Shown here one piece after another: positions 12,231 through 21,700 of a DNA stretch of 64,000 nucleotides. Source of the stretch: Plasmopara viticola (taxonomy: Eukaryota > Oomycota > Peronosporomycetes > Peronosporales > Peronosporaceae); assembly GCA_001695595.3 (NCBI GenBank), contig MBPM02000021.1:310001-374000 (forward strand), in the 5' to 3' direction. A program made the position numbers and the translations under genes. Below the pieces are notes generated by a model, which did no database searches, was not told the DNA's origin, and worked only from the letters and a program-made list of their open reading frames with translations. Position 1 is the first letter of the stretch. The number at the start of each line of letters is the position of its first letter.

Positions 12231-12377
12231 GCGTCTTTGAGCCGAATAAGCTCATACTCAACATGCTTTGTTGTTTTCTCCTCATTGACTCAAATTGATG
12301 GGACGGATACTGGCTAGACATCAACATACCCCGATTGTTTTTCTTTACAATTTAATACTCACGGTAGCACCAATACT

Positions 12378-13041
12378 TTGCACCCGAAATGCTGCACCTG
12401 GAAGATTTTTGTACGCAAAATAATTGCACGTACTCTAGCACCGCAGACGACGTCGACGAGTAGATGGCAAGATCGCAAAAATTGGTACATTGTATCTACA
12501 TGGACCCCGAAACGTTGGCCAGACGTCGCGCAGGCCATGACCAGAAAGTGTCGTGCTTATTATGTGTAAAAATGTAGGAGTATCTCGACATTCAGCAGCA
12601 TTCATGTTTGTACCCATTACCGCGTGCTTTACGTGCAATATGCCCGTGCAAACTGGAGAGGACAATAAAATTTGCAATCGCATTAATATCATGTACCGTG
12701 ATACCTTCATTGAGTGTTGAAAGGGCTCGTTTGACGAATACATTTCCTCTTTTTTCTATAGATGTCTTTGTTGTAGAGCAGAGCTGAACCATTATCTGTG
12801 TTCTTTCCATATTGTTATTAGTTGATGGCCTCGAGCGGTACTTCGTGGATGCGAGGTGACAAACTTTAAACTTGATAGTGTACTGATGTATATTCGTATT
12901 ATGTCGAGTCATGGCAATGTATACTCGACTCTGCCTAGGGAAAAATATCGCAAAACCTCTAAATTCGGTTCAAATTTGTACCTCCAAGTGACGAGACGAA
13001 CGGCACCTTTCACCCCGTATACGTTCAGAAATGATAAGTAA
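12378..13041 (+). pseudogene. SWSAP1-like pseudogene (module copy 1)
   Basis: This is a decayed paralogue of the intact gene at 38217-39124. The match starts at the same ATG (MLxLEDF) and passes through the degenerate Walker A DNA (CATGGACCCC.AA.CGTTGGCC, about 12498). It also includes a very well kept stretch from about 12614 to 12668 encoding PITACFTCN.PVQTGEDN, the VDGLERYFVD Walker B-like exon near 12820, and the final exon with ...KYRKTSKFGSNLYL... near 12945. About 23 bp after Walker A and part of exon 2 are deleted, and the frame is broken repeatedly. It is convergent with the intact eIF4G gene, whose stop is about 100 bp further on. Confidence 0.8.
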
Positions 13042-13142
13042 AACCGACAAATTTTCGAGTCCGTTAAATATACGGGATACGATCTGATTACATACCCTCT
13101 TTGTTTCTATTTTAGCTAGTAATGTCTAGTCTTGTCCTTTCG

Positions 13143-15233
13143 CTACGAAACGACCGTCGCGACTGAGTCACCCTTGTTCGTCCCAGTCGAATTAATCTTC
13201 GCCGGAGAAACCACGGGTGTGATCGACGTTGGTAAAGTCTCCTGCCGACTTTTAATCCACCCACCAGCTCGCATAGTTTTGAGCTACATATTAAACCAAT
13301 CAACGACCGACGAAAAAGGTTACAACTATCCAACTCGCGACAATTGCAATCAAGCCTCACGTACATCATTCATCATCTTCTTCACACAATCCGGTAGCTC
13401 ACAATTCTCGTAAATGCGAACGAGAAGTGCAAAATACTCGTCCATCATTCGTCTTGACGCTGGACTGGATCCATCAAGCAAATCACCAATCTACGTTGCA
13501 TCCTTTTCTATCAGTACTCGATTGCCGGACGACACAAGAGCGGTTGAATCAACGCACCAGATGTAACAGACCACAAGCTGCTTCAATAATCTCGGCTTGT
13601 GGCTTGATCTCATCGTCCAACATCATGGCTACACAGACGTGCATGATGTTCTCGGTGAGCAATTGTCGTCGAAACAATTCGCCCATGAGACCAACATTTT
13701 GGAGCATGCATTTGCGTCGCCACGAGTGTTGCATCACACCATTCGAGCCGAGATTCGTCTCGCCCGACAGATAAAAAGGTGGAATCTCCGGTTCTTCAAC
13801 GAGCGATTCGTAGCATTTTGTCAAGAGTATCCGTCGAAAATTGATCGTTTTTGCCCCATCTTTAAACTCAGGCGTGCGTTCCGACATGTCGGTGCACAAT
13901 TTGGCGTAGAAATCGCTACAATACAATAAGTATGAGAATCTGGATTGCATCAATTTTGATGGGCAGATTTTACCTCAACTCCGGATTTGCAATGGCATGG
14001 TCAAACAAATATCCGACAATTTCTTCCAATGTATGGATGCAGCTGATCGTTATCTCCATAAAGGCATCGAGAATGGTCGTCACTGTCTTGGCCCGCTCAT
14101 CATTTAATAATCTGTACCAAATTAAACATGATTGTAGAAATTAGTACACTTAGTGTAGATAATTTATAAAAATGACGTACGTGGCGATGCGACGCTTGGC
14201 AATAATTGCTTCTTCGACTGGATTTATTGTCTCAGTAATAGATAATTTGCTCTTGCCGTCTAAGGTGTTGCCCGTTTTCTCTACGGAAGGGCCCGTATAA
14301 AGTCCCATATTCATGGCCGTTGCGTACTCTGTCGGATTAAAGTAACAGGCCAAGGACGCATCGTACGATTCCACTCCCGGTCGCTGGCAAAATTTATCTT
14401 TTTTGCCTCTTTTTCCCTTGCCCTCATCCATCACAGCATCTGCACCAATTGTATCGGCCCATGTAAAATCTCTAGGCATCATTTCGTAGAGTGGTTGGAA
14501 CTGAAGTAGACAGTCGATTAGCTACAATTCTACAAGAAAAACAAGTGAAAGTCGTCCAAACCTGAAGAAGCTCTGTTCTCGTATACACCAGTGTGCCTTT
14601 TACTTTGCTGCCAAGCTTCTGCAATCACAAGAAATGAATCCATAATAATGCGGATGAAAGCCATGCAATCCTTACTTTTGGCGGTGTTGGATTTTTTACA
14701 ATATCCGGAATGGATTTAAAGCCACGATCACCGAGTGGCTGAAACTGCATCACATAACGTTAGAACTCTGTCGAAACTTTATAAATCTTGTCAATTACCC
14801 TCAGCAAGTACTTTTTCGAGTAGATAAACCGGTTGGAAATTGGGGAATACCCTTCCTGCAGCCACGAATAACCGCGTCAGTCTTTGCATCCTCCCTTTAA
14901 CATTTAATATCTCTTCGCCCTACGTAAGAAATCAGTTCGCCATTTTCAGCCACCGACCGGTCGTCGATGGCGCGTTCCAACGCGTTCTTGCTATTGCTCG
15001 ACATGTCAATGGTTTCTTTAATCTGTGCCTTTGCCTCGTTTTGGACTGGCGTCTGGTCTGTCATGCTAGGGGCGCTTTCTTCTACGGGAGACGAAGATTT
15101 GGTCGAAGAAGCTGCGGGCGTCGAGAAACTACCGTATTATTTGCAAAATAAGAACGGGTACGACATGCAGCATATACGTGAAAGAAACGCACGTGGGGAC
15201 CCACTCGCCCGCGTTTGGATTGAGCTTAGACAT
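13143..15233 (-). CDS. Compact eIF4G-like translation initiation factor, ten exons, 503 aa
   Basis: Exons on the minus strand: 15233-15193, 15128-14924, 14855-14799, 14744-14676, 14618-14562, 14500-14181, 14111-13974, 13915-13558, 13490-13365 and 13283-13143. All introns are GT-AG, 55-81 bp, and the 1512 nt close in frame. Residues 1-13 hold LNPNAGEWVP, resembling a PAM2 (PABP-binding) motif with tryptophan for phenylalanine. Exons 3-4 encode YSKKYLLRFQPL and exons 5-6 YTRTELLQFQPL; both fit the eIF4E-binding pattern YxxxxL-hydrophobic. From about residue 256 (LLNDERAK) to 470 is a MIF4G HEAT domain with INFRRILLTKC, GLMGELFRR and a closing MNDLKTMRAGGWI, as in eIF4G. It would scaffold eIF4E, eIF4A and possibly PABP. 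There are no MA3 or W2 domains, so the size recalls plant eIFiso4G or PAIP1. The start was chosen as the ATG just before PAM2. Confidence 0.87.
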
Positions 15234-15402
15234 GCTGGAGTTGCTCACTCGATGGTACGGTTCGTGATTGTTAATTGAAAACCTGTACCAGTACCAGTAC
15301 AAGAGTGAAAAATCTATTATAATAGTGGAATGAAAACTATACAAAGCAAATCGTGTCAAAAAAAGCGCAAAAACTAGTGAGCGCGAGAAATATAACAAAG
15401 CA

Positions 15403-16553
15403 GCATAATGTAATGTAATGTATTACGTTATCGCGTTGCCAAGGTATGCACGTGCTAGGCTCAGTCTGGCTAGTCCACGGCATAGAGTGGTGTCCGCATA
15501 CGTCGGGTCTCGTTCGGCGGGTAGTGCAGCCAGCACCGAGGTCGTGAGGGTTTTCCATTATTTTCGGTCTTGTGCAAGGGTACGTACCACTTCGAGGTCT
15601 TGTGCTGTCCGGAGTCGAAAGCCGGAGCCACGGGAAACAAGATTGTGGTCGAGTATCGAGGGGAGCGTGGTGCGGGGACGTCCGCTCCATTTTGCTGCGG
15701 TGGAGAAGAAGTAGGCACGCATCTGGAGGTCAGCTGGAATGTCGGGATAGCGGCGAAGTACATGGCCAAACAGGCGCCAGCGAGCTTGTGTCAGTCGTAG
15801 TCTCAGCGGCCGCTCATCACAGAGGTCGTAGAGTCTTGCATTCGAAATGGGTCGGGGGTAGCGATAGCCAAGAGCGTAGCGAAGCTGGCGGCGATAAAAC
15901 TCTCGAGGCCGTGAAGCTCTGACTTGGTAAGAGCCCAGTTGTACAGCAGAATCGGTAGAACGTAGGTGTTGAACAATCGAATGCGTGTCTTGGGTGAGAT
16001 GAACGTGGGGCGGAGCCAGACGGACCAGAGGCGGTGGAGCGCGAGGGTGGCCAGGGACTTGCGTCGGGATAGATCTTTAATATCGCCGAGCAGTGTTCCG
16101 AGCTTCTTAGTGTGGTGCCAGGTTTCTTCTCGGGATCGGGCGTGTCGAGTGGCGCCCGACGGGTTGCAGTGGCGGCGGATTTCGGTGACTTCGGTCTTGG
16201 CTTCGATTTTTTTTTTTTCAGGGTTAGAAGGAAGTCATCAATGCGGTGCTCACCTCTATCGTAGATCTTGGTTTCGCGGAGGCCAAGGATATCGACGCGG
16301 TAGCGCCGGAGATCTTCGGGGAGTGTTACGTGCTTCTTGCGCTTCGAACCTAGAGAATTCACATTAAAGGAGCCAATCCGGATGCGGTTGGCGCGATTAA
16401 GGGCGTGGAAGGGGGTTTGGCCTGGTGCTGGAGACCGTCGTGTCGAGGGTGAGACTCGTTAGAGACCTGCAGATGCCCGAGAGCACCTGCCCGAAGCGCG
16501 CGAGCATTAAGCCCCCGCGCTTGGAAGGAGGGCGTCACCCCAACCTTTTCCGA
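15403..16553 (-). mobile_element. Internally deleted non-LTR (LINE) retrotransposon
   Basis: On the minus strand the element runs from a GC-rich 5' region (about 16553-16400) into an AP-endonuclease start. That start reads RIGSFNVNSLGS, then LRRYRVDILGLRETK near 16300. An A-run (a T-run on the plus strand at about 16208-16220) marks a jump to the RT C-terminal part: KKLGTLLGDIKDLSRRK near 16075, then RLFNTYVLPILLYNWALTKSE near 15960, and after a frameshift RRQLRYALGYRYPRPISNARLYDL near 15860 and LFGHVLRRYPDIPADLQMR near 15760. It ends in a TACATT-type microsatellite tail at about 15403-15422. The catalytic RT core is missing, so it cannot be autonomous. It lies between the eIF4G and POC1 promoters. 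Two related copies occur at 39601 and 41576. Confidence 0.85.
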
Positions 16554-16921
16554 ATTAAAGCAGCATACTATTCGGTAATTGACCTCGCCGTTATTTACCA
16601 GGTCAACACATTACCGCCTTAAAATTCAGGTGCTAACTCTGTACTCTAATGCAATCTAATCAGGTGCCCTGCTCGCGGGGGAGCTTTGATCTGCAAACAA
16701 ATCCAAGCTCTCGGTCCGTCCTCATACGTCATTTACGAAGACCAATTGAGCCGCTACCTCTCTGTTTGTCGTATGACAGGTTCCAATGTTCGGACAAGAG
16801 ACTTTCTGCGTCCAAGCTATTGTCTATGTAATCATTTCAATTTTCTTACTTTCATGCCAAAGAATTGGTCTCTCCTTAAATTACTCCTACCCAAATTTTG
16901 TCCTCCACGATCCTTCGTGTC

Positions 16922-18328
16922 ATGCAGAATCCTTCGCTCCAGCGCACGTTTAGGGGTCACAAGCTAGCAGTCACGGATGTGAGCTTTCCGCCAAACGTGC
17001 ACCAAGTCGCTTCCTGCTCGTTAGACGGGCTCGTCATGGTCTGGAATTTCAAGCCACAACTGCGCGCATTTCGCTTTAAAGGACACGCGGGCCCCGTCCA
17101 CGCTGTGAGTTTCTCGCCCACCGGCGACGTTTTAGCATCTGCGGGGCAAGATCGCACTGTGCGCCTTTGGACGCCGACTGTACGTGGTGACTCGGTCATG
17201 ATCAAGGCCCACGCTGGTGCAGTGCGGAGTGTGAGCTTCTCCAGCTCTGGTCGCGAGCTCCTCACGGCATCGGACGACATGGCGTTAAAGGTCTGGACCC
17301 TCCCCACCCGTCGCTTTCGATGCAGTTTCACGGGGCACAGTAATTGGGTACGTAGTGCTCGTTTTAGTGGCGACGCGCGCCGCATTGCATCGGGAAGCGA
17401 CGACAAAACCGTCAAAGTTTGGGACACTGAGACGAAACAATGTCTTTCGACTTTCTACGAGCACGCTGGCATTGTGAACCGTGTTGCGTTTCATCCAACG
17501 GATCCTGGCAATGCATTGGCGTCCTGTAGCTACGACAAGAGCATCAACGTGTGGGACACGCGAGCAGGCCAGCTCGTGCAACATTACAGAGCCCACGACG
17601 CGAATGTGACATGTGTCGCCTTCCACCCCACGGGCAATTACTTGGTCTCGACGTCACACGATCACTCGGTAAAAGTGTGGGATGTGAGAGAAGGCCAAGT
17701 GTTGTATACGCTCCAAGGACACGATGACGCAGTGCATTGCGCCGAGTTCTCGCCCGATGCCAAGGTGCTGGCATCCGGGGCAGTCGACTCGTATGTTTTA
17801 GTGTGGGAAGCCGATCTGGATAAATGTTTACGACTGCCGGGCGCACTAGCTTCAGTTGCTGCAGTGGAAGAGCAACTGCCAGATGGGACGAAAAAGATCG
17901 GTAGTTGGAACGGTAAGGCCAAAGGATTGGAAGTATCTACAAAGTCGCCTCCGCCGACACCAATGCCGAAGTTAGTGCCAACGCCACAAGTAAAACCACA
18001 ACATCCATACACGGCGTCCAAGTATGAAGTCCAACCAATCAGTGGGCCCAAAGTACCCGCGTCTATGCCTTTGATGCCTGTGAACCATTTAGTGTCACCG
18101 ACTGAAGTGAAATCCTCGACTGATTCGAATGGAATGGACTCGATGCGACAGGATTCGATGAACGATACGTCGCAGCATATTTTAAAGCAATTGGAGATGA
18201 TCACACAAACACTTTCGGGGCTGGAAAAACGGCTTTCGAGTACCGAGGATCGCATTGATGAAGTGATAAGAGTGCAGAATGAGATATTGAAGCAGCAGAG
18301 ACAGGAAACGCGGCCCGTCGAGTCTTGA
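16922..18328 (+). CDS. POC1: Centriolar WD-repeat protein POC1 (468 aa)
   Basis: Single exon. Residues about 5-300 form seven WD40 repeats with repeated GHx..V..V.FxP and VWD/VW endings (for example SASDD..KVW, SGSDDKTVKVWD, SCSYDKSINVWD), giving one beta-propeller. The order and wording follow POC1 closely, from NPSLQRTFRGH at the start to the C-terminal POC1 coiled coil at residues about 418-458 (ILKQLEMITQTLSGLEKRL then RIDEVIRVQNEI). A proline-rich linker joins the two. POC1 stabilises centriole triplets and is needed for basal bodies and flagella. I use the ATG at 16922, which directly precedes the conserved NPSLQ; a longer reading from 16898 would need a TTG start. Codon use is GC-rich compared with the flanks. 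Confidence 0.95.
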   Translation: MQNPSLQRTFRGHKLAVTDVSFPPNVHQVASCSLDGLVMVWNFKPQLRAFRFKGHAGPVHAVSFSPTGDVLASAGQDRTVRLWTPTVRGDSVMIKAHAGAVRSVSFSSSGRELLTASDDMALKVWTLPTRRFRCSFTGHSNWVRSARFSGDARRIASGSDDKTVKVWDTETKQCLSTFYEHAGIVNRVAFHPTDPGNALASCSYDKSINVWDTRAGQLVQHYRAHDANVTCVAFHPTGNYLVSTSHDHSVKVWDVREGQVLYTLQGHDDAVHCAEFSPDAKVLASGAVDSYVLVWEADLDKCLRLPGALASVAAVEEQLPDGTKKIGSWNGKAKGLEVSTKSPPPTPMPKLVPTPQVKPQHPYTASKYEVQPISGPKVPASMPLMPVNHLVSPTEVKSSTDSNGMDSMRQDSMNDTSQHILKQLEMITQTLSGLEKRLSSTEDRIDEVIRVQNEILKQQRQETRPVES

Positions 18329-20524
18329 TCTTTGTATCGAATGAAAAGTTGTTAAATTATTAATCGGTTAAATATTTAGAGGCTTGAAAGACTGTCGGAA
18401 AGCCTTGATATTAGCTTGTTAACTATGAAAAGATTCTAATATGCTTTTTGGATTTGTACCAACTCTCGCTTTAAGGCTAGGAATAACTTCTTTCAAGTAG
18501 CAATTTGAAAGTCCACTTGTCAATACATTTCACATAGCAAAGGCAAAAAGATCCGCCCATGCTCGCACAATTCGAATATAGTCAAGAGACTTGATATTGT
18601 GTTGACGCTGCCATATCCGCGTGAATACCGAAGCATCACCTTACTAGTCGCTAGCGCAGGCACTACTGTTCGTGTATCGATCGACGTGTTTGATTACTTT
18701 TAACAAAGTCTGCATCTCAATATTGGCGCAACTACGCTAATTTCTTTTTATCAAACTCAATAAACATTACATGCAGCCCTGATTAATAAAATCGTTTTGA
18801 ACCGTGCTCTCGCCGAAATAATACGTCAAACTTGGTCACAAGCATCTCGATCAACGCTTTGTATTTGCTAGAGATCTCGTTCCATTCCTGTGGATAAATG
18901 GAATAGCACAAGCCTTATTCTAAGACCCATTAAAACAAGTCCATAGCCTTGGTCTCGTGGCAGCGACTATTGCTTGGCGACACACTATTTTGGGATGGCA
19001 CGGACTCAATCAGGTGCCTAATCTGATTGTGGCATATTTGAGTATTTTTCTAAAAACACGAATTTGCAGAATTCTGGACTTTACATAATATTAAAGCCTA
19101 AGCGCAGCGTACACTGTCTGCTAAGCTGAACCTTTATGTCGGCAGAAATATTTCATCATCAGGAATATCAATCTCAAGATATTCCGACTTTTTTACCTAG
19201 CGAGAAAAATTGGCAGCTTGAGATTATATATTTCCGACACTTCGGATAGTGCCTACAATCAAAGCATACCTACCATAACACAACGAGCAGATGAGCTGTT
19301 AAGTATCTTTCAAATAAAATCTCTTAAACATTCGCGGGATCGTTTGTGAAACCTAGAGATTAGTCTCGTGCAGCGGAGCAATTATACTCTCCCTCATGTT
19401 TGTGACTCACCTATGACCTCAATGTAATTTACTGTGTTTTACGGACCTATGTTACATGCAGACTATGTATTTAATTTAGTCTAATGGATTCATGTAACCT
19501 ACTTGCGAAATTCTGACGTGGCGCCATGGTATCCACTTGAAGCGCTGTACCCCCATTAACGACTCTAGTTAGTCAAAGTGGCAGCAGGATTTGAATCATC
19601 GATTAATATTACTTTAATTGTCGTCACGCGAAGAGATTTGTATTTTTGAAACTCTCCATATTTAATTCGACCGTAAAACTATCCGGGCTTCTTTATAAAG
19701 AAACCTCACACACAGAAGGTGTGATTATGAGAATCACATAGACTTTGTTGTATAGCTTTATACAGCTGGCACGTACGGTCTTACCCTGCCAATCAATTCA
19801 AGCTTCGTCCTTTACTAGCCGCAGCAAGCACATAACCAAAACATGTCAGAGACTAGAAATACTTCGGTGCCGCCAGAATCTACAAACGTCACAGCTATGC
19901 TATAATCGACCTGACAATAGTCTAAAAGTCGGTCAGAACAAAACAGTCTTATTGTCTCTGCTAAGGCAGCCTGTTCTGACTGACCAAGATCGCTTGCCGG
20001 TGTGCAAAATAATTTATTATACCGAAGTCTACTTGGGCCTAATGTGTTCTTTCATAACCTCATACACTTGAGTTTGCAACCAGCATGTTTAATTGTAACA
20101 ATCAATAATGTCATTTGTTACTTGATGTGCTTTTTATATATGGAATGCCTATGTAAAGCGATTTCATATGTGAGTTGCCATACTTAAGCTTGGCCTGCAG
20201 TGGAAGTGCCACATGTACTTGATCGTCTGGGAACGTGGCCGCTCAAGCTTCGATTTCTTTTGGCTTGGTTCGAGTACATCAAAGGTAAAAAAATTACCGG
20301 CTTAGAGCTGACAACGTGACACCGCCAGGGCTACTGAAGCCTGGGCTTTTTGAAGCATATAATCGTGCGCAAAGCTCGAGTGCCATGACGCTTTTGATCT
20401 GCTTGGCAGCAAAAGGGCGGCAAAAGCAGCCGCCTTTTCGGGCCTGTTGAAAACAGCAAGTCATCTGGGCAGCGCTGACTGCGTGTTCAAAAGATGGGGG
20501 AAGGTGATTCGAAACTATTTTCGG
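18329..20524. other. Intergenic desert
   Basis: No supportable gene. The longest frames (about 90-108 codons near 19745-20071 and 20294-20569) show no domain. The latter runs into the palindrome at 20525, so it is probably fortuitous. Confidence 0.55.
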
Positions 20525-20584
20525 TTCGAAGGGATCGATGTGTGCGAAGTTTTTAAAAGCTTCGCACACATCGATCCCTTCGAA
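20525..20584. repeat. 60-bp near-perfect palindrome with no loop
   Basis: The left half (20525-20554) and right half (20555-20584) are reverse complements at 29 of 30 positions, with a single T/G mismatch near the centre and no spacer. It begins TTCGAAGGGATC and ends GATCCCTTCGAA. It could extrude as a cruciform or mark an inverted-duplication breakpoint. It directly abuts a second inverted repeat. Confidence 0.9.
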
Positions 20585-20633
20585 ATGGTGTCATCGTAAG
20601 GCAAAATAAGTAAGCCTTACGATGACACCATTT
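20583..20633. repeat. Inverted repeat, 20-bp perfect arms, 11-nt loop
   Basis: Left arm 20583-20602 (AAATGGTGTCATCGTAAGGC) and right arm 20614-20633 are perfect reverse complements around an 11-nt AT-rich loop. Its first two bases overlap the preceding palindrome, so two hairpins stand back to back. No adjoining ORF explains them. Confidence 0.9.
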
Positions 20634-21359
20634 AATTGAGTATTTATGTTTTTGGCAGCAGATCTATTCGTTGATAAGAGCTAAATTTGCTTTGCAGATG
20701 CTTTGATCATATCCGGTATGCTAGCAAGCCTAAATTGCCTATCGTGCAGCAGAAGCCATCATTAAGAAAACAACAACTTCTAGCATAATGCCTCGACTCT
20801 ATGTAATGGCTCGATAGAAAATGACAACATCAGATTTTGATGTTTTTAAAAGATCGCGCCTTAACTGCAATCCTCCAGACCGACAACCTTTGTGTAGAAA
20901 CGCTTTTGCGTGAGCAGCTGATCAGCGTCTTGTCTTCTCAGTGCTGGATCAGATTGATTGAGGCGGGACTTATTGGCATCCACCATTACTTTTTTCTTAA
21001 TAAGGTATTATGACTGTATTTATAAGCGACCTAAGGGAAAGGCCGCCACGCACTCAACTCGTTTAAGTGCAGGCAGCGACGATAAAAGGGCCAAATTAAA
21101 TGGCCCATATAGAGAAGCATAACCCTAGATAGACCAACTTCCACAAAACGCCGTGGATAGATAGCTCCTCGTCCTTCAGGTTAAGCCCATTGTCTTAGAT
21201 TGTATGAAGCATTGAGAAGAAAAGTAGCCTTCGATGCTTTCACCTCGAAAGAAATTCGCGCCTTGTTTAAAGGTGGCCGCCAAAGGTAACACCTTTCCTA
21301 CTCAGGGGATTAAAGTGTCGCTGATCAAAGCTGTAATATTTTGTCCATCAGCGAACGTG
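20634..21359. other. Intergenic stretch
   Basis: I see no gene or element here beyond possible gag debris upstream of the gypsy protease relic that follows. Confidence 0.4.
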
Positions 21360-21700
21360 GGCTGCCCCAATGGTGAAGACTTAGTCGTACGCGCAAGTTT
21401 AAGACACTATGAAAGCCCACTTATTTTAGTCTTCGTAGACTCTAATTTGCCGCACATTTTCGCCCCTCGGCTAACGATTTCAGCTGGCCAAAACTGAAGG
21501 ACGCTGAAATACGTCAGGTCAAGTATTGTGGAGCTATTCTGAGCGTATTTGGGGATATGATTGGCCTAATTGCATAAATTGATAAATCCACCAGTACCAA
21601 GACAAATTTCGCGCTAAATATCTGCAAGTTTGACTTAGTCCTGTGCATGCCGTGGCTAAGAAATTTTAAGCGCTGGATCGATTAACGGGGCACGGCAACA
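21360..21700 (+). mobile_element. Decayed Ty3/gypsy protease region
   Basis: Frame-broken plus-strand pieces resemble a retroviral-type aspartic protease. ILVFVDSNLPHIF (about 21423-21462) stands where LVDSGASxxF is expected. CKFDLVLCMPWLRNFKRWID (about 21622-21681) matches the gypsy block FDLVLGMPWLxxxxPxIDW. The catalytic DSG has become DSN and several stops intervene, so the relic is inactive. Confidence 0.55.

Noticed and set aside
13597..13929. Plus-strand frame opposite eIF4G exon 8
   Set aside because: Antisense to the MIF4G domain; no domain of its own.
16898..16921. Upstream TTG start extending POC1 by eight residues
   Set aside because: The ATG at 16922 directly precedes the conserved NPSLQ start, and a non-AUG start is not needed.
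16957..18255. Long minus-strand frames opposite POC1
   Set aside because: They are antisense shadows of a GC-rich conserved gene and encode no domain.
20294..20569. 91-codon minus-strand frame as a cysteine-containing effector
   Set aside because: It starts inside a perfect palindrome, and has no signal peptide and no RxLR or LxLFLAK motif.
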